Of a DNA stretch of 5,912 nt, positions 1 to 5,434 are shown one piece after another. Where the stretch lies: contig PXDX01000106.1 of NCBI GenBank assembly GCA_003564915.1, positions 1-5,912 on the forward strand, in the 5' to 3' direction. The number at the start of each line of letters is the position of its first letter. The stretch's first letter is position 1. The position numbers were made by a program, and so were the translations under genes. The notes under the pieces are model-generated. The model was given only the letters and a program-made list of their open reading frames with translations, had not been told where the DNA came from and did no database searches. The stretch comes from a candidate division WWE3 bacterium (lineage in GTDB: Bacteria > Patescibacteriota > WWE3 > UBA101185 > UBA10185).

Positions 1-240
1 AATATAATAGATGTAATAAACTCTTCTGCGTACAGCGTGCCCTTTAATGCTAAAATTTACGAAAAATCTTTGGAAAGTAACGTCATAGATTTCATGATCT
101 ACCGTGAGCTTATACTACACCTTACACGCTTATTTATTATACTTTTTGTCATAGGACTATTATTGCTTACTGGAACATGGAGGTGGGTATTTATAGTAGG
201 TTCTCTGGGCTCCGCGTTAACGTATTTGGTAAACTTTTAG
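1..240 (+). CDS. 3' fragment of a multi-pass membrane protein, probably an MFS transporter
   Basis: The reading frame is open from base 1 to the TAG at 238-240, giving 79 residues. The gene begins outside the window, and the in-frame GTG at 37 is probably not its start. The visible part has a polar stretch, then two hydrophobic segments at about residues 45-59 (RLFIILFVIGLLLL region) and 62-77, joined by a short TGTWRW turn, and it ends at the membrane. The segment DFMIYRELILHLTR just before the first helix resembles the conserved acidic/arginine loop ahead of the last helices in many bacterial MFS permeases. The family call is inferred from this short pattern only. Substrate cannot be judged. 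It converges on the hexomutase gene, whose stop lies 12 bases away, and no terminator hairpin is visible between them. Confidence 0.5.
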   Translation, partial: NIIDVINSSAYSVPFNAKIYEKSLESNVIDFMIYRELILHLTRLFIILFVIGLLLLTGTWRWVFIVGSLGSALTYLVNF

Positions 241-252
241 ACTGGGTTGGTT

Positions 253-1653
253 TTATCTTAACTCCACCAGAGGTGGAATATTATCTCTCGGCATTCCGAT
301 AAGAGCTTCGACCTCGCCAAACTTTTCCACCACTTTATCGATCGTTTCTGCTTCTAGATTTATTCTGACCAAGGGTTGTGTGTTGGATCTTCTGATGTTG
401 AATCTCCAATCAGGGAAATTTACGGAAATACCGTCGATTTTTTCAATATTTGCTTTTGAATCCTTTCGGTATTCATTTTCAACTTTCTTGAGAATTGCAT
501 CAGCGTCTTCAACTCGATAATTTACTTCTCCGGAATTGGGATATTTACTGTATAGGTAATCTACGGCATTTGTCAGCTCAAACCCTTCAGAGTACATTTG
601 TAAAATCAAAGCAATGGTGACCATCGCGGAATCGCAGTTATAAAAATCTCTGTAGTAAAAATGAGAGCTTGCTTCCGCACCGAACAGAGCTTTCTTCTCA
701 TACATTTTCTGTTTGAAATTGGAGTGGCCGGCCACCGATTGATAGGTTTCGGCTCCAAGAGACTCCGACTCCTTAACAAAAGGCCATATTACTCTGGGGT
801 CATGGATGATCTTTTTGTTGGGGTCATTCTCAAGAAGATATTTTGCTAACAAAACTCCTGTGTAAACGCCGTCAGGTTTTCGGCCTTTTTTATCTATGAA
901 AAAGACTCTGTCCGCATCTCCGTCTATAGCTATCCCTAGGTCGGCACCGTCAGACAAAACCCGTTTTCTTAACTCCGCTACGTTTTCTTCTTTCATCGGA
1001 TCCGGTACATGGTGCGGAAATTCTCCGTTGGGAACAAAATACATTTCTGCAACATCAAGATCCAAAACTCCAAAGACATAGTCGAACAATCTCCCCCCAA
1101 TACCATTCCCAGCATCCACGATTATTTTTAGATCAGATCTTGGAGGATCTCTGATAAATGAGAGTATTTTCTTTCTGAACTCTGCGTATATAAGCCGATC
1201 CGAAAAACTCCCTCTTTTTTCACTTACGGATTGATAGGAACCTGATAAAATAATATCCTTGAGGTCAAAAAGCCCCGAATCCTTCCCTATAGGAGTGGCC
1301 CTCTTTCCCACCATTTTGCAGCCATTCCATCCAATCGGATTGTGAGATGCAGTTACAACGAGCCCGCCGTCATAAATTTCTGAGTATTCTCCCACAGTAA
1401 AATAAAGCATTTCAGTTGCAATCTCCCCCAAATCAACTACACTCACACCCGATTCCAAAAGACCTTCCATTAATGATCTTTTAAACATGAAACTATCCGG
1501 TCTTATGTCATGTCCTACAACAATGGTTTGGGGCTTGAATTTCGTAGCATAGGCCTTACCTAGAGAATAAAAGAATTGAGAATCCAAGTCTTCCGGAGAT
1601 TTACCTCGAATATCATAGGCTCTAAAAACTCTATCCAAAGATTTTTTATCCAT
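253..1653 (-). CDS. phosphomannomutase/phosphoglucomutase (alpha-D-phosphohexomutase, ManB/AlgC type)
   Basis: A cytoplasmic enzyme interconverting hexose 6- and 1-phosphates, feeding GDP-mannose and UDP-glucose synthesis for surface glycans. All four family landmarks are present in order: FRAYDIRG near the N-terminus (about 10-17), the catalytic phosphoserine loop TASHNP (Ser103), the magnesium loop DGDADR (244-249), the sugar-specificity loop GAEASSH (325-331) and the phosphate-binding loop RRSNTQPLVR (421-430). At 466 residues it is full length, close to the 463 of Pseudomonas PMM/PGM. The sugar loop reads E-A-S-S-H where the usual form is E-x-S-G-H. It keeps the Glu, Ser and His but does not settle mannose versus glucose preference. 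The ATG at 1653 has no clear Shine-Dalgarno. It lies 30 bases after the stop of the upstream gene, so co-transcription is possible, although a -10-like TATACT overlaps the junction. The family is very sure; the exact substrate is not. Confidence 0.95.
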   Translation of the reverse strand: MDKKSLDRVFRAYDIRGKSPEDLDSQFFYSLGKAYATKFKPQTIVVGHDIRPDSFMFKRSLMEGLLESGVSVVDLGEIATEMLYFTVGEYSEIYDGGLVVTASHNPIGWNGCKMVGKRATPIGKDSGLFDLKDIILSGSYQSVSEKRGSFSDRLIYAEFRKKILSFIRDPPRSDLKIIVDAGNGIGGRLFDYVFGVLDLDVAEMYFVPNGEFPHHVPDPMKEENVAELRKRVLSDGADLGIAIDGDADRVFFIDKKGRKPDGVYTGVLLAKYLLENDPNKKIIHDPRVIWPFVKESESLGAETYQSVAGHSNFKQKMYEKKALFGAEASSHFYYRDFYNCDSAMVTIALILQMYSEGFELTNAVDYLYSKYPNSGEVNYRVEDADAILKKVENEYRKDSKANIEKIDGISVNFPDWRFNIRRSNTQPLVRINLEAETIDKVVEKFGEVEALIGMPRDNIPPLVELR

Positions 1654-1676
1654 GCGTTTGTCTCAAAAATCCCGAA

Positions 1677-1706
1677 AGTATAACTAATCTTGGGACCTCA
1701 TGTGCA
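1677..1706 (-). promoter_or_regulatory. weak candidate promoter for the hexomutase
   Basis: Reading the minus strand, TGCACA (1706-1701), an 18-base spacer and TATACT (1682-1677) lie 23 bases before the ATG. The -10 is good (5 of 6), while the -35 is 4 of 6 with a long spacer. The -35 and most of the spacer fall inside the last codons of the upstream gene. If it is real, the hexomutase can be expressed separately from that gene. Confidence 0.3.
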
Positions 1707-3105
1707 TGATCCCTCTTACAAATTCGCCAAAAGGTGAAGTTCCAATATCAGATGCATCGTCATCAACAACAATTGGTTCAGGAGAAGGCTCGGTCGGAAA
1801 TTCTTCCATGGGAGAATCTTGGAACTCAATCTCTTCGAATATAAATTCAGGATTAATAAAATCACCCCCGAATATAATGTATGTCATGTTCTCTACGGCC
1901 TCCTCAAAAGGGATCGCGTTCACGGGTTCTTGTATGTTGGGGACTATATTGTGATTGGAAAAGTCAACCATGAAAGAGATTTTTGTGTTGAGATAATCAT
2001 TATTTCCGTTTTGGTTGTTAATTTCTAGTCTGCGGATATAGAATTGTTCTTTATCAAACCAGATTTCCACTGAGACAGTACCTTCGTCATAACTCATTTC
2101 CGCATCACCTTCAATAGCTTGAGATAGTTCTTGGAGTGTTAGATCAAAAGATAACAGATACATTTCAACTTCCATAAGAGTTTCCTCAGTTAGTTGAATA
2201 TTTTTTTCCTGAAAATCGTCAACTTTATCTTTAAAAATATTTTCGGTATTCGTAAATTCAGCTCTTTCGTTGATACCGAACATATCCTCCGTAAAAGAAC
2301 TATCAATTCGGATCCATTTTTCATTAAGGTATTCATTCAGTCGATCCACGATCTCATCGGTCTCTTCCATCCCATAGAACAGCGAAAGCAGATCGTTGAT
2401 TTTTACGAACAAAGTATTCTCCTTTAGCACAAATTCAGCATTTAAATCTGATTGATCCATCAAGTAAATATTACCCCTTGCATTGGTGAAAGAGGGATTG
2501 GAATTGTCTACATCTCCCAGAAGATTTATTGTCAATGTATAGTCCTGCAAATCCATTAACGCGGGATCAGTGGTAAACGGCAGTATTCCCGGTGACAGAT
2601 CATAATTTTGTTCGAACACATACTCAACATCCAAATTAGCGTCAACAGAGTATGATATTAGAGTTTCTTTACTGTTTTTTTCAGCGAATTGTGAAAGAAT
2701 ATATCTTGGAGTTTTTGGCATGAAGCCGATACCTTGAACCGTATTAGTTATGTCCTTTTGCAGGCTGGGACTTCCGATATTAACTTGATCGTATGCTATA
2801 GCCACTGCCCCTCCTAAAAACAAAAGAATCAATACCATCAGCACGGCTATTATTATTAAAACGATTTTCAGTATATTGGGTTTTTTCCTGGGAGGTCTTT
2901 CTTCTTTGATCTCTTCGGGTGTTTCATTCTCCGGGGGGTTAGGTAAGGAAGGCGGCACATCATCCTCTGACTTTTGCTCCTCCTTATCAAAAGTGTCCTG
3001 ATTGTTTTCATTATCAACTTCTGTAATGGGATCTTCCGAAACAGTATCTAAGTTTTCTTCGGAAGAATCCGGGGTCTGTTCTTCGGGGCCTGTGTTTATA
3101 TCCAT
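1684..3105 (-). CDS. type II membrane-anchored protein with large extracytoplasmic domain, function unknown
   Basis: I do not recognise the family. From the chosen ATG the protein is 473 residues. An acidic, Pro/Glu/Asp-rich tail (1-70) is followed by a basic stretch (PPRKKP, 71-76), one hydrophobic helix at about 78-104, then about 350 residues outside. The positive charges before the helix predict a cytoplasmic N-terminus. The outer part alternates beta-strand-like segments (for example YTLTINLLG, AEFVLKENTLFVKI, KWIRID, VSVEIWF) with one helical stretch. It has the general look of the LolA/LppX-type lipid-carrier half-barrels found in bacterial lipoproteins, but that is inference from pattern only. 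The C-terminus is again acidic and proline-rich. The frame stays open up to a TTG at 3195, with another ATG at 3120. I chose 3105 because a promoter sits directly before it and because the upstream residues look non-coding (CLLRKTTTSLSCC). No catalytic motif is visible. Confidence 0.8.
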   Translation of the reverse strand: MDINTGPEEQTPDSSEENLDTVSEDPITEVDNENNQDTFDKEEQKSEDDVPPSLPNPPENETPEEIKEERPPRKKPNILKIVLIIIAVLMVLILLFLGGAVAIAYDQVNIGSPSLQKDITNTVQGIGFMPKTPRYILSQFAEKNSKETLISYSVDANLDVEYVFEQNYDLSPGILPFTTDPALMDLQDYTLTINLLGDVDNSNPSFTNARGNIYLMDQSDLNAEFVLKENTLFVKINDLLSLFYGMEETDEIVDRLNEYLNEKWIRIDSSFTEDMFGINERAEFTNTENIFKDKVDDFQEKNIQLTEETLMEVEMYLLSFDLTLQELSQAIEGDAEMSYDEGTVSVEIWFDKEQFYIRRLEINNQNGNNDYLNTKISFMVDFSNHNIVPNIQEPVNAIPFEEAVENMTYIIFGGDFINPEFIFEEIEFQDSPMEEFPTEPSPEPIVVDDDASDIGTSPFGEFVRGIMHMRSQD

Positions 3106-3111
3106 AGAACC

Positions 3112-3140
3112 ATTGTACATAAATGATTTGGTATGCACAA
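3112..3140 (-). promoter_or_regulatory. promoter giving a leaderless transcript of the anchored protein
   Basis: On the minus strand TTGTGC (3140-3135), a 17-base spacer and TACAAT (3117-3112) are followed by GGTTCT and the ATG at 3105. The expected start of transcription, about 7 bases after the -10, is the A of the ATG itself. This excludes the ATG at 3120 and the TTG at 3195 as starts on this transcript. The -10 matches 5 of 6 consensus bases and the -35 matches 3 of 6. Confidence 0.6.
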
Positions 3141-3209
3141 CGCAGCAACTTAATGAGGTGGTTGTTTTTCTAAGGAGGCATTGAATCTTTACCAAAATAA
3201 GTTACAGAT

Positions 3210-4001
3210 TTAGAATGAGTTGATCTGTTTTGGCGGTAAAGGAAAAAAGGCAGAGGTTCTTTTCTTGTATTCTTGAAACTCTTCGTTTCCTTCATATTTT
3301 TCTTCCAACATAGGAATTCCGGAAACCTTGAGGATCAGGTAAGTAATGGTCAAAGGGCTTATTATTCCTAACGGCCAATACAAATATCCATAAAGAATAA
3401 AGAAAATACCCCACCACAAAGTCACTTCGCCAAAATAATTAGGGTGTCTTGTATATTTCCAAAGACCCGATTGCATGATATTTTCATCTGTTTCACCTTG
3501 AGCTTTCATTTTTAGAAATTGGCTTAATTGATAGTCTCCTACGGCCTCAAAGAAAAATCCAACGAACCATATTAAAATTCCGAAAATATTAATCAAGTTA
3601 AAGCCGTTTTGGAAAAAAATAGTTCCAAGAACAATCTGAAATGTAATTATGAACATCAATAAACCCTGCAGCATAAATATTTGAAAATAACTCCTTAAAT
3701 AAAAGTTTTTCCCCCAATCCTCCCTCATTTTTTTATATCTGTAATCTTCTTCTTTATCTTTATTTCTAAGGTATACATGTGTAGCGAGCCTAAGACCCCA
3801 CGCACTTACAAGAATTCCGACTGTGACCGTTATAAAATTGATATTTTGGCTTAAATAAAGGGATAACCACGTAACCATAATAAAACCTAATCCCCAAGCT
3901 ATGTCCACATAATCAACCCTCCCTTTGACCATAGAAAAAACATACCAAAGGGACATGTAAATTATTATTGCGGCAAAAACGATAATAAATTGTGAGTACA
4001 T
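3210..4001 (-). CDS. DUF1295 family membrane protein (steroid 5-alpha-reductase/ICMT-like)
   Basis: An integral membrane protein of 263 residues matching the DUF1295 family end to end. These proteins belong to the fold of steroid 5-alpha-reductases, sterol C14/C24 reductases and isoprenylcysteine methyltransferases. They are thought to reduce or modify lipids, but their reaction is largely undefined. Visible landmarks are the DIAWGLGF segment in the second helix (33-40), RLATHVYLRN followed by the charged loop EDYRYKKMREDWG (85-97), the FQIFMLQGLL helix (106-115), and the diagnostic RHPNYFGE (185-192), which in the reductase relatives lies in the cofactor-binding region. It ends with KVSGIPMLEEKY and KRTSAFFPLPPK, typical for the family. 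I estimate seven membrane segments. The ATG is one base after the TGA of the DUF2177 gene (TGATATG), which suggests translational coupling and explains the lack of its own Shine-Dalgarno. Confidence 0.92.
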   Translation of the reverse strand: MYSQFIIVFAAIIIYMSLWYVFSMVKGRVDYVDIAWGLGFIMVTWLSLYLSQNINFITVTVGILVSAWGLRLATHVYLRNKDKEEDYRYKKMREDWGKNFYLRSYFQIFMLQGLLMFIITFQIVLGTIFFQNGFNLINIFGILIWFVGFFFEAVGDYQLSQFLKMKAQGETDENIMQSGLWKYTRHPNYFGEVTLWWGIFFILYGYLYWPLGIISPLTITYLILKVSGIPMLEEKYEGNEEFQEYKKRTSAFFPLPPKQINSF

Positions 4002-4002
4002 A

Positions 4003-4401
4003 TCACTTAATTATTAAATAAGTAATTGCAGATACTACGGCAGTGAGTACGGTACCCCACACAATATCTACCACGGTTATTTGTGCGGGCCAGTTCTTCA
4101 AAGTAGCGGCATTGGTAAGGTCATACGTAGAATAGGCCAAAAAGCCCAATAATGCCCCGTACAATATAGACTTAACAAATGAGTTTTCCCTAAGTGCAGG
4201 ATTTACTGCAAATATTACGACCCCGATGGGATATATAATGTAAAAAATAGCTGCTGGTAGAATTTTAGGGTTCTCGGCCAACAGAGAGCCTAGATACTTT
4301 TGATAAAGATTTTTGGCTAATAGGCCTAACCACACGGCATCTATTCCCAAAAAGACTATTAAGGCTAAAAGGTACTTGGATATGAAATGATCCCAAAACA
4401 T
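4003..4401 (-). CDS. DUF2177 family membrane protein
   Basis: A small integral membrane protein of 132 residues with four predicted membrane helices (about 8-28, 47-67, 76-95, 107-130). It matches the DUF2177 family along its whole length. Conserved segments visible are DAVWLG in helix 1 (21-26), FYIIYPIGVVIFAVNPAL (53-70), the signature TYDLTNAATLKNWP (92-105) and VDIVWGTVLTA (111-121). The biochemical role of the family is not known. It is often encoded near DUF1295, cyclopropane-fatty-acid synthase-like and FAD-dependent amine-oxidase-like genes in other bacteria, which points to membrane-lipid modification; only the DUF1295 partner is present here. The frame extends to a GTG at 4416, but that GTG lies upstream of a perfect TATAAT, so the ATG at 4401 is the better start. 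It is the first gene of the DUF2177-DUF1295 unit. Confidence 0.9.
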   Translation of the reverse strand: MFWDHFISKYLLALIVFLGIDAVWLGLLAKNLYQKYLGSLLAENPKILPAAIFYIIYPIGVVIFAVNPALRENSFVKSILYGALLGFLAYSTYDLTNAATLKNWPAQITVVDIVWGTVLTAVVSAITYLIIK

Positions 4402-4407
4402 ATTTTG

Positions 4408-4436
4408 ATTATACACTAATACAATGGTCTCAACTA
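4408..4436 (-). promoter_or_regulatory. promoter giving a leaderless DUF2177-DUF1295 transcript
   Basis: On the minus strand a perfect TATAAT (4413-4408) is followed by six bases (CAAAAT) and then the ATG at 4401, so transcription should begin at or next to the start codon. The -35 is poor: TAGTTG at 17 bases, or a better TTGAGA (4433-4428) at only 14 bases. The arrangement matches the promoter at 3112-3140 in its exact -10 to ATG distance. Confidence 0.6.
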
Positions 4437-4473
4437 AGTTTTAAGATTAGGGTTTACGGCGGTTTATTATTAT

Positions 4474-4539
4474 AAAAAAAGAGGGGGCACAACATACTAC
4501 TATTGTTGTGAACAGGACCTAAATATATTAGGTGCCCCC
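4474..4539 (-). terminator. branched intrinsic terminator after the 76-aa gene
   Basis: On the minus strand an 8-bp perfect stem (GGGGGCAC, 4539-4532, with GTGCCCCC, 4490-4483) is followed directly by TC and seven T. Inside the stem are two further hairpins: CCTAA/TTAGG with loop ATATA (plus 4518-4532) and CACAACA/TGTTGTG with a 9-base loop (plus 4488-4510). The second competes with the outer stem for its CAC. It lies 22 bases beyond the stop of the 76-aa gene and separates the right module from the DUF2177 promoter. The tract polarity shows that it acts on minus-strand transcripts. Confidence 0.75.
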
Positions 4540-4561
4540 ATAATCCTGCCTTTTAATGCTA

Positions 4562-4792
4562 TTAGATCTGATCTATCGGGCGAGGTGCGCCGATGACTTG
4601 AAAGCCACGATCCGCTAACCACTTGCAGACGGCTTCGGTTCGGGGTTCGTCGGCGAAGATGTACGTCTCCTCCATCCCATCGTCGTCACGATCCAGAGAT
4701 GCGCCGACTAGGCCTCCAACTCGATCACGAAGTTGGGTTAAAGTACGAATGTCAACGCTTCCCGAAATTCTTATAGTAACTCTACCCATCAT
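4562..4792 (-). CDS. hypothetical 76-aa protein, second gene of a coupled pair
   Basis: I do not recognise it. The 76 residues read as strand (RVTIRIS, 4-10), helix (about 14-31, DIRTLTQLRDRVGGLVGA), an acidic turn (DRDDDG, 34-39), strand (ETYIFAD, 42-48), helix (50-62, up to ADRGF) and strand (QVIG). This is a compact soluble alpha/beta domain with no signal peptide or membrane helix. Its ATG overlaps the TGA of the preceding 74-aa gene (ATGA), with AGAGGG 4 bases before it, so the two are translationally coupled. A second ATG follows immediately. G+C is about 56% over 4561-4740, far above the roughly 31% of the DUF1295 gene, which suggests different origin or selection. A terminator follows. 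Reality of the gene is supported by context; function is unknown. Confidence 0.72.
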   Translation of the reverse strand: MMGRVTIRISGSVDIRTLTQLRDRVGGLVGASLDRDDDGMEETYIFADEPRTEAVCKWLADRGFQVIGAPRPIDQI

Positions 4793-5013
4793 ACTACCCT
4801 CTTGGGTAATTTGCGTCTAATTTTCGGAGAGGCGAGCGTCTCGTACTTACGTACGTCCAGAAAACATTTAACGGCTTCCCAATCTTCAGGAGAGAATTGC
4901 ACGCACGTGCTATCCCCTACGAAATGTATAGTTGCTGGATTTACAAGCTGTGATAAAAGATCACAACCTGCCTCGTACGGCATCCTTTCATTCAGCCACA
5001 CTTCATCAGACAT
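4789..5013 (-). CDS. hypothetical 74-aa protein, first gene of a coupled pair
   Basis: I do not recognise it. The start is the ATG at 5013, fixed by the strong Shine-Dalgarno GGGGAGGG four bases upstream. The frame is open to a TTG at 5061, but that would place the Shine-Dalgarno and a promoter inside the gene. The 74 residues begin with an acidic stretch, then a helix (about MPYEAGCDLLSQLV), a beta hairpin (ATIHFVGDSTCVQFS), an amphipathic helix (EDWEAVKCFLDVRKY) and a strongly basic tail (KIRRKLPKR). The basic tail would suit nucleic-acid or acidic-surface binding, but this is only a guess. There is no membrane segment. The stop overlaps the start of the 76-aa gene, so the two are expected to be made together and may interact. 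G+C is near 47% in the middle of the gene. Confidence 0.72.
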   Translation of the reverse strand: MSDEVWLNERMPYEAGCDLLSQLVNPATIHFVGDSTCVQFSPEDWEAVKCFLDVRKYETLASPKIRRKLPKRVV

Positions 5014-5017
5014 ATGT

Positions 5018-5025
5018 CCCTCCCC
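5018..5025 (-). promoter_or_regulatory. ribosome binding site deciding the 74-aa start
   Basis: GGGGAGGG on the minus strand lies four bases before the ATG at 5013. This is a much stronger signal than anything ahead of the TTG at 5061, and it sets the gene start. Confidence 0.7.
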
Positions 5026-5042
5026 TTTACTATTACCAGAAC

Positions 5043-5077
5043 TGTGGATAGAGTACCACAAAATTTAAAAACTTCAA
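5043..5077 (-). promoter_or_regulatory. candidate promoter with dyad operator for the 74/76-aa pair
   Basis: On the minus strand TTGAAG (5077-5072), a 16-base spacer and TACTCT (5055-5050) preceded by TGG (extended -10 pattern) lie ahead of the pair. The -10 itself is weak (3 of 6). It sits exactly between the arms of a perfect inverted repeat TGTGG (5060-5056) / CCACA (5047-5043), which could be an operator. A promoter somewhere here is expected because a terminator lies just upstream at 5094-5142. Confidence 0.35.
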
Positions 5078-5093
5078 TAGGATGGGTATTTAT

Positions 5094-5142
5094 AAAAATT
5101 TGGGGGAACACCAAATACATTACAATTATTCAATGCTCCCCC
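5094..5142 (-). terminator. intrinsic terminator after the 67-aa gene
   Basis: The minus-strand RNA from 5142 to 5102 folds into a 16-pair stem with a 9-base loop: GGGGGA with TCCCCC at the base, then ten more pairs including four G-U wobbles. It is followed by AAA and five T (5098-5094). The wobbles would be mismatches in plus-strand RNA, so the hairpin belongs to the minus strand. It starts 7 bases after the stop of the 67-aa gene. Confidence 0.7.
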
Positions 5143-5149
5143 GCAAACT

Positions 5150-5353
5150 CTACTTCGGATGGTATCCGAGTTCGTCCAAGACCGTGGAGATAAGGTTTTT
5201 CTTCCTTGTTGGAACTCTTATTATAATTCTTCCTAACTCTTGCGAGACGGAAAAATTCACTCCCGCCCTTGTACTAATTTCTTTTATCTCAGCCGGAGAT
5301 ATTGAGGATGCGTCGCCCAAAGAAAACAAAGCTACTCTGTCGCTCCTTAACAT
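5150..5353 (-). CDS. hypothetical 67-aa protein with own promoter and terminator
   Basis: I do not recognise it. The ATG is preceded by a near-perfect Shine-Dalgarno (AAGGAGG, 5 bases spacing), a clear promoter (5407-5434) and is followed by a terminator, so it is a complete one-gene unit. The 67 residues read as strand (RVALFSLG, 6-13), helix (about 18-30, ISPAEIKEISTRAG), strand (GRIIIRVP, 41-48), helix (TRKKNLISTVLDELGY, 49-64) and a short end. This is a small soluble alpha/beta domain, mildly basic in the middle, without signal or membrane segment. The order of elements resembles that of the 76-aa protein, but direct residue identity is low. The opposite strand is also open across this region (5082-5390), but it has no ribosome binding site and would run through the terminator. 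Confidence 0.75.
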   Translation of the reverse strand: MLRSDRVALFSLGDASSISPAEIKEISTRAGVNFSVSQELGRIIIRVPTRKKNLISTVLDELGYHPK

Positions 5354-5355
5354 CT

Positions 5356-5373
5356 CACCCTCCTTGTCGGGTG
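5356..5373 (-). promoter_or_regulatory. ribosome binding site held in a leader hairpin
   Basis: AAGGAGG (5365-5359) lies 5 bases before the ATG at 5353. It sits in the loop and first stem bases of a hairpin CACCC (5373-5369) / GGGTG (5360-5356) with an 8-base loop. A second small hairpin GCCC/GGGC (5386-5383 with 5376-5373) abuts it. The hairpin could modulate ribosome access. Confidence 0.45.
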
Positions 5374-5406
5374 CCCCATCCAGGGCTTAGAAAATAAAGT
5401 AAAGAA

Positions 5407-5434
5407 ATTATATCAAAAAACCTATATATGTACA
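5407..5434 (-). promoter_or_regulatory. promoter of the 67-aa gene
   Basis: On the minus strand TGTACA (5434-5429), a 16-base spacer and a perfect TATAAT (5412-5407) are present, the latter preceded by TGA, making an extended -10. The predicted leader is about 47 bases. The -35 lies inside an imperfect palindrome (5421-5436, 12 of 16 positions symmetric), a possible operator. This is the best promoter in the window. Confidence 0.65.

Noticed and set aside
661..1081. Plus-strand open frames inside the hexomutase gene
   Set aside because: They are shadows of a complete, strongly conserved minus-strand gene.
3171..3178. Plus-strand AAGGAGG, equivalent to a CCTCCTTA anti-Shine-Dalgarno on the minus strand
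   Set aside because: Only a short frame follows on the plus strand, and the surroundings do not match the end of 16S rRNA. Probably chance.
3106..3195. N-terminal extension of the anchored protein from the TTG at 3195 or the ATG at 3120
   Set aside because: A promoter lies inside this stretch with its predicted start at the ATG at 3105, and the extra residues do not look like a protein N-terminus.
4402..4416. GTG start for the DUF2177 gene
   Set aside because: The GTG lies immediately upstream of the perfect TATAAT, so a transcript from that promoter would not include it. The family normally begins close to the first helix.
4623..5068. Two plus-strand open frames (4623-4820 and 4802-5068) opposite the coupled small-gene pair
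   Set aside because: They are serine- and arginine-rich shadows without a Shine-Dalgarno. The minus-strand pair has an ATGA overlap and a strong ribosome binding site.
5082..5390. Plus-strand 102-codon open frame opposite the 67-aa gene
   Set aside because: It has no ribosome binding site and runs through the minus-strand terminator. The minus-strand gene has promoter, Shine-Dalgarno and terminator.
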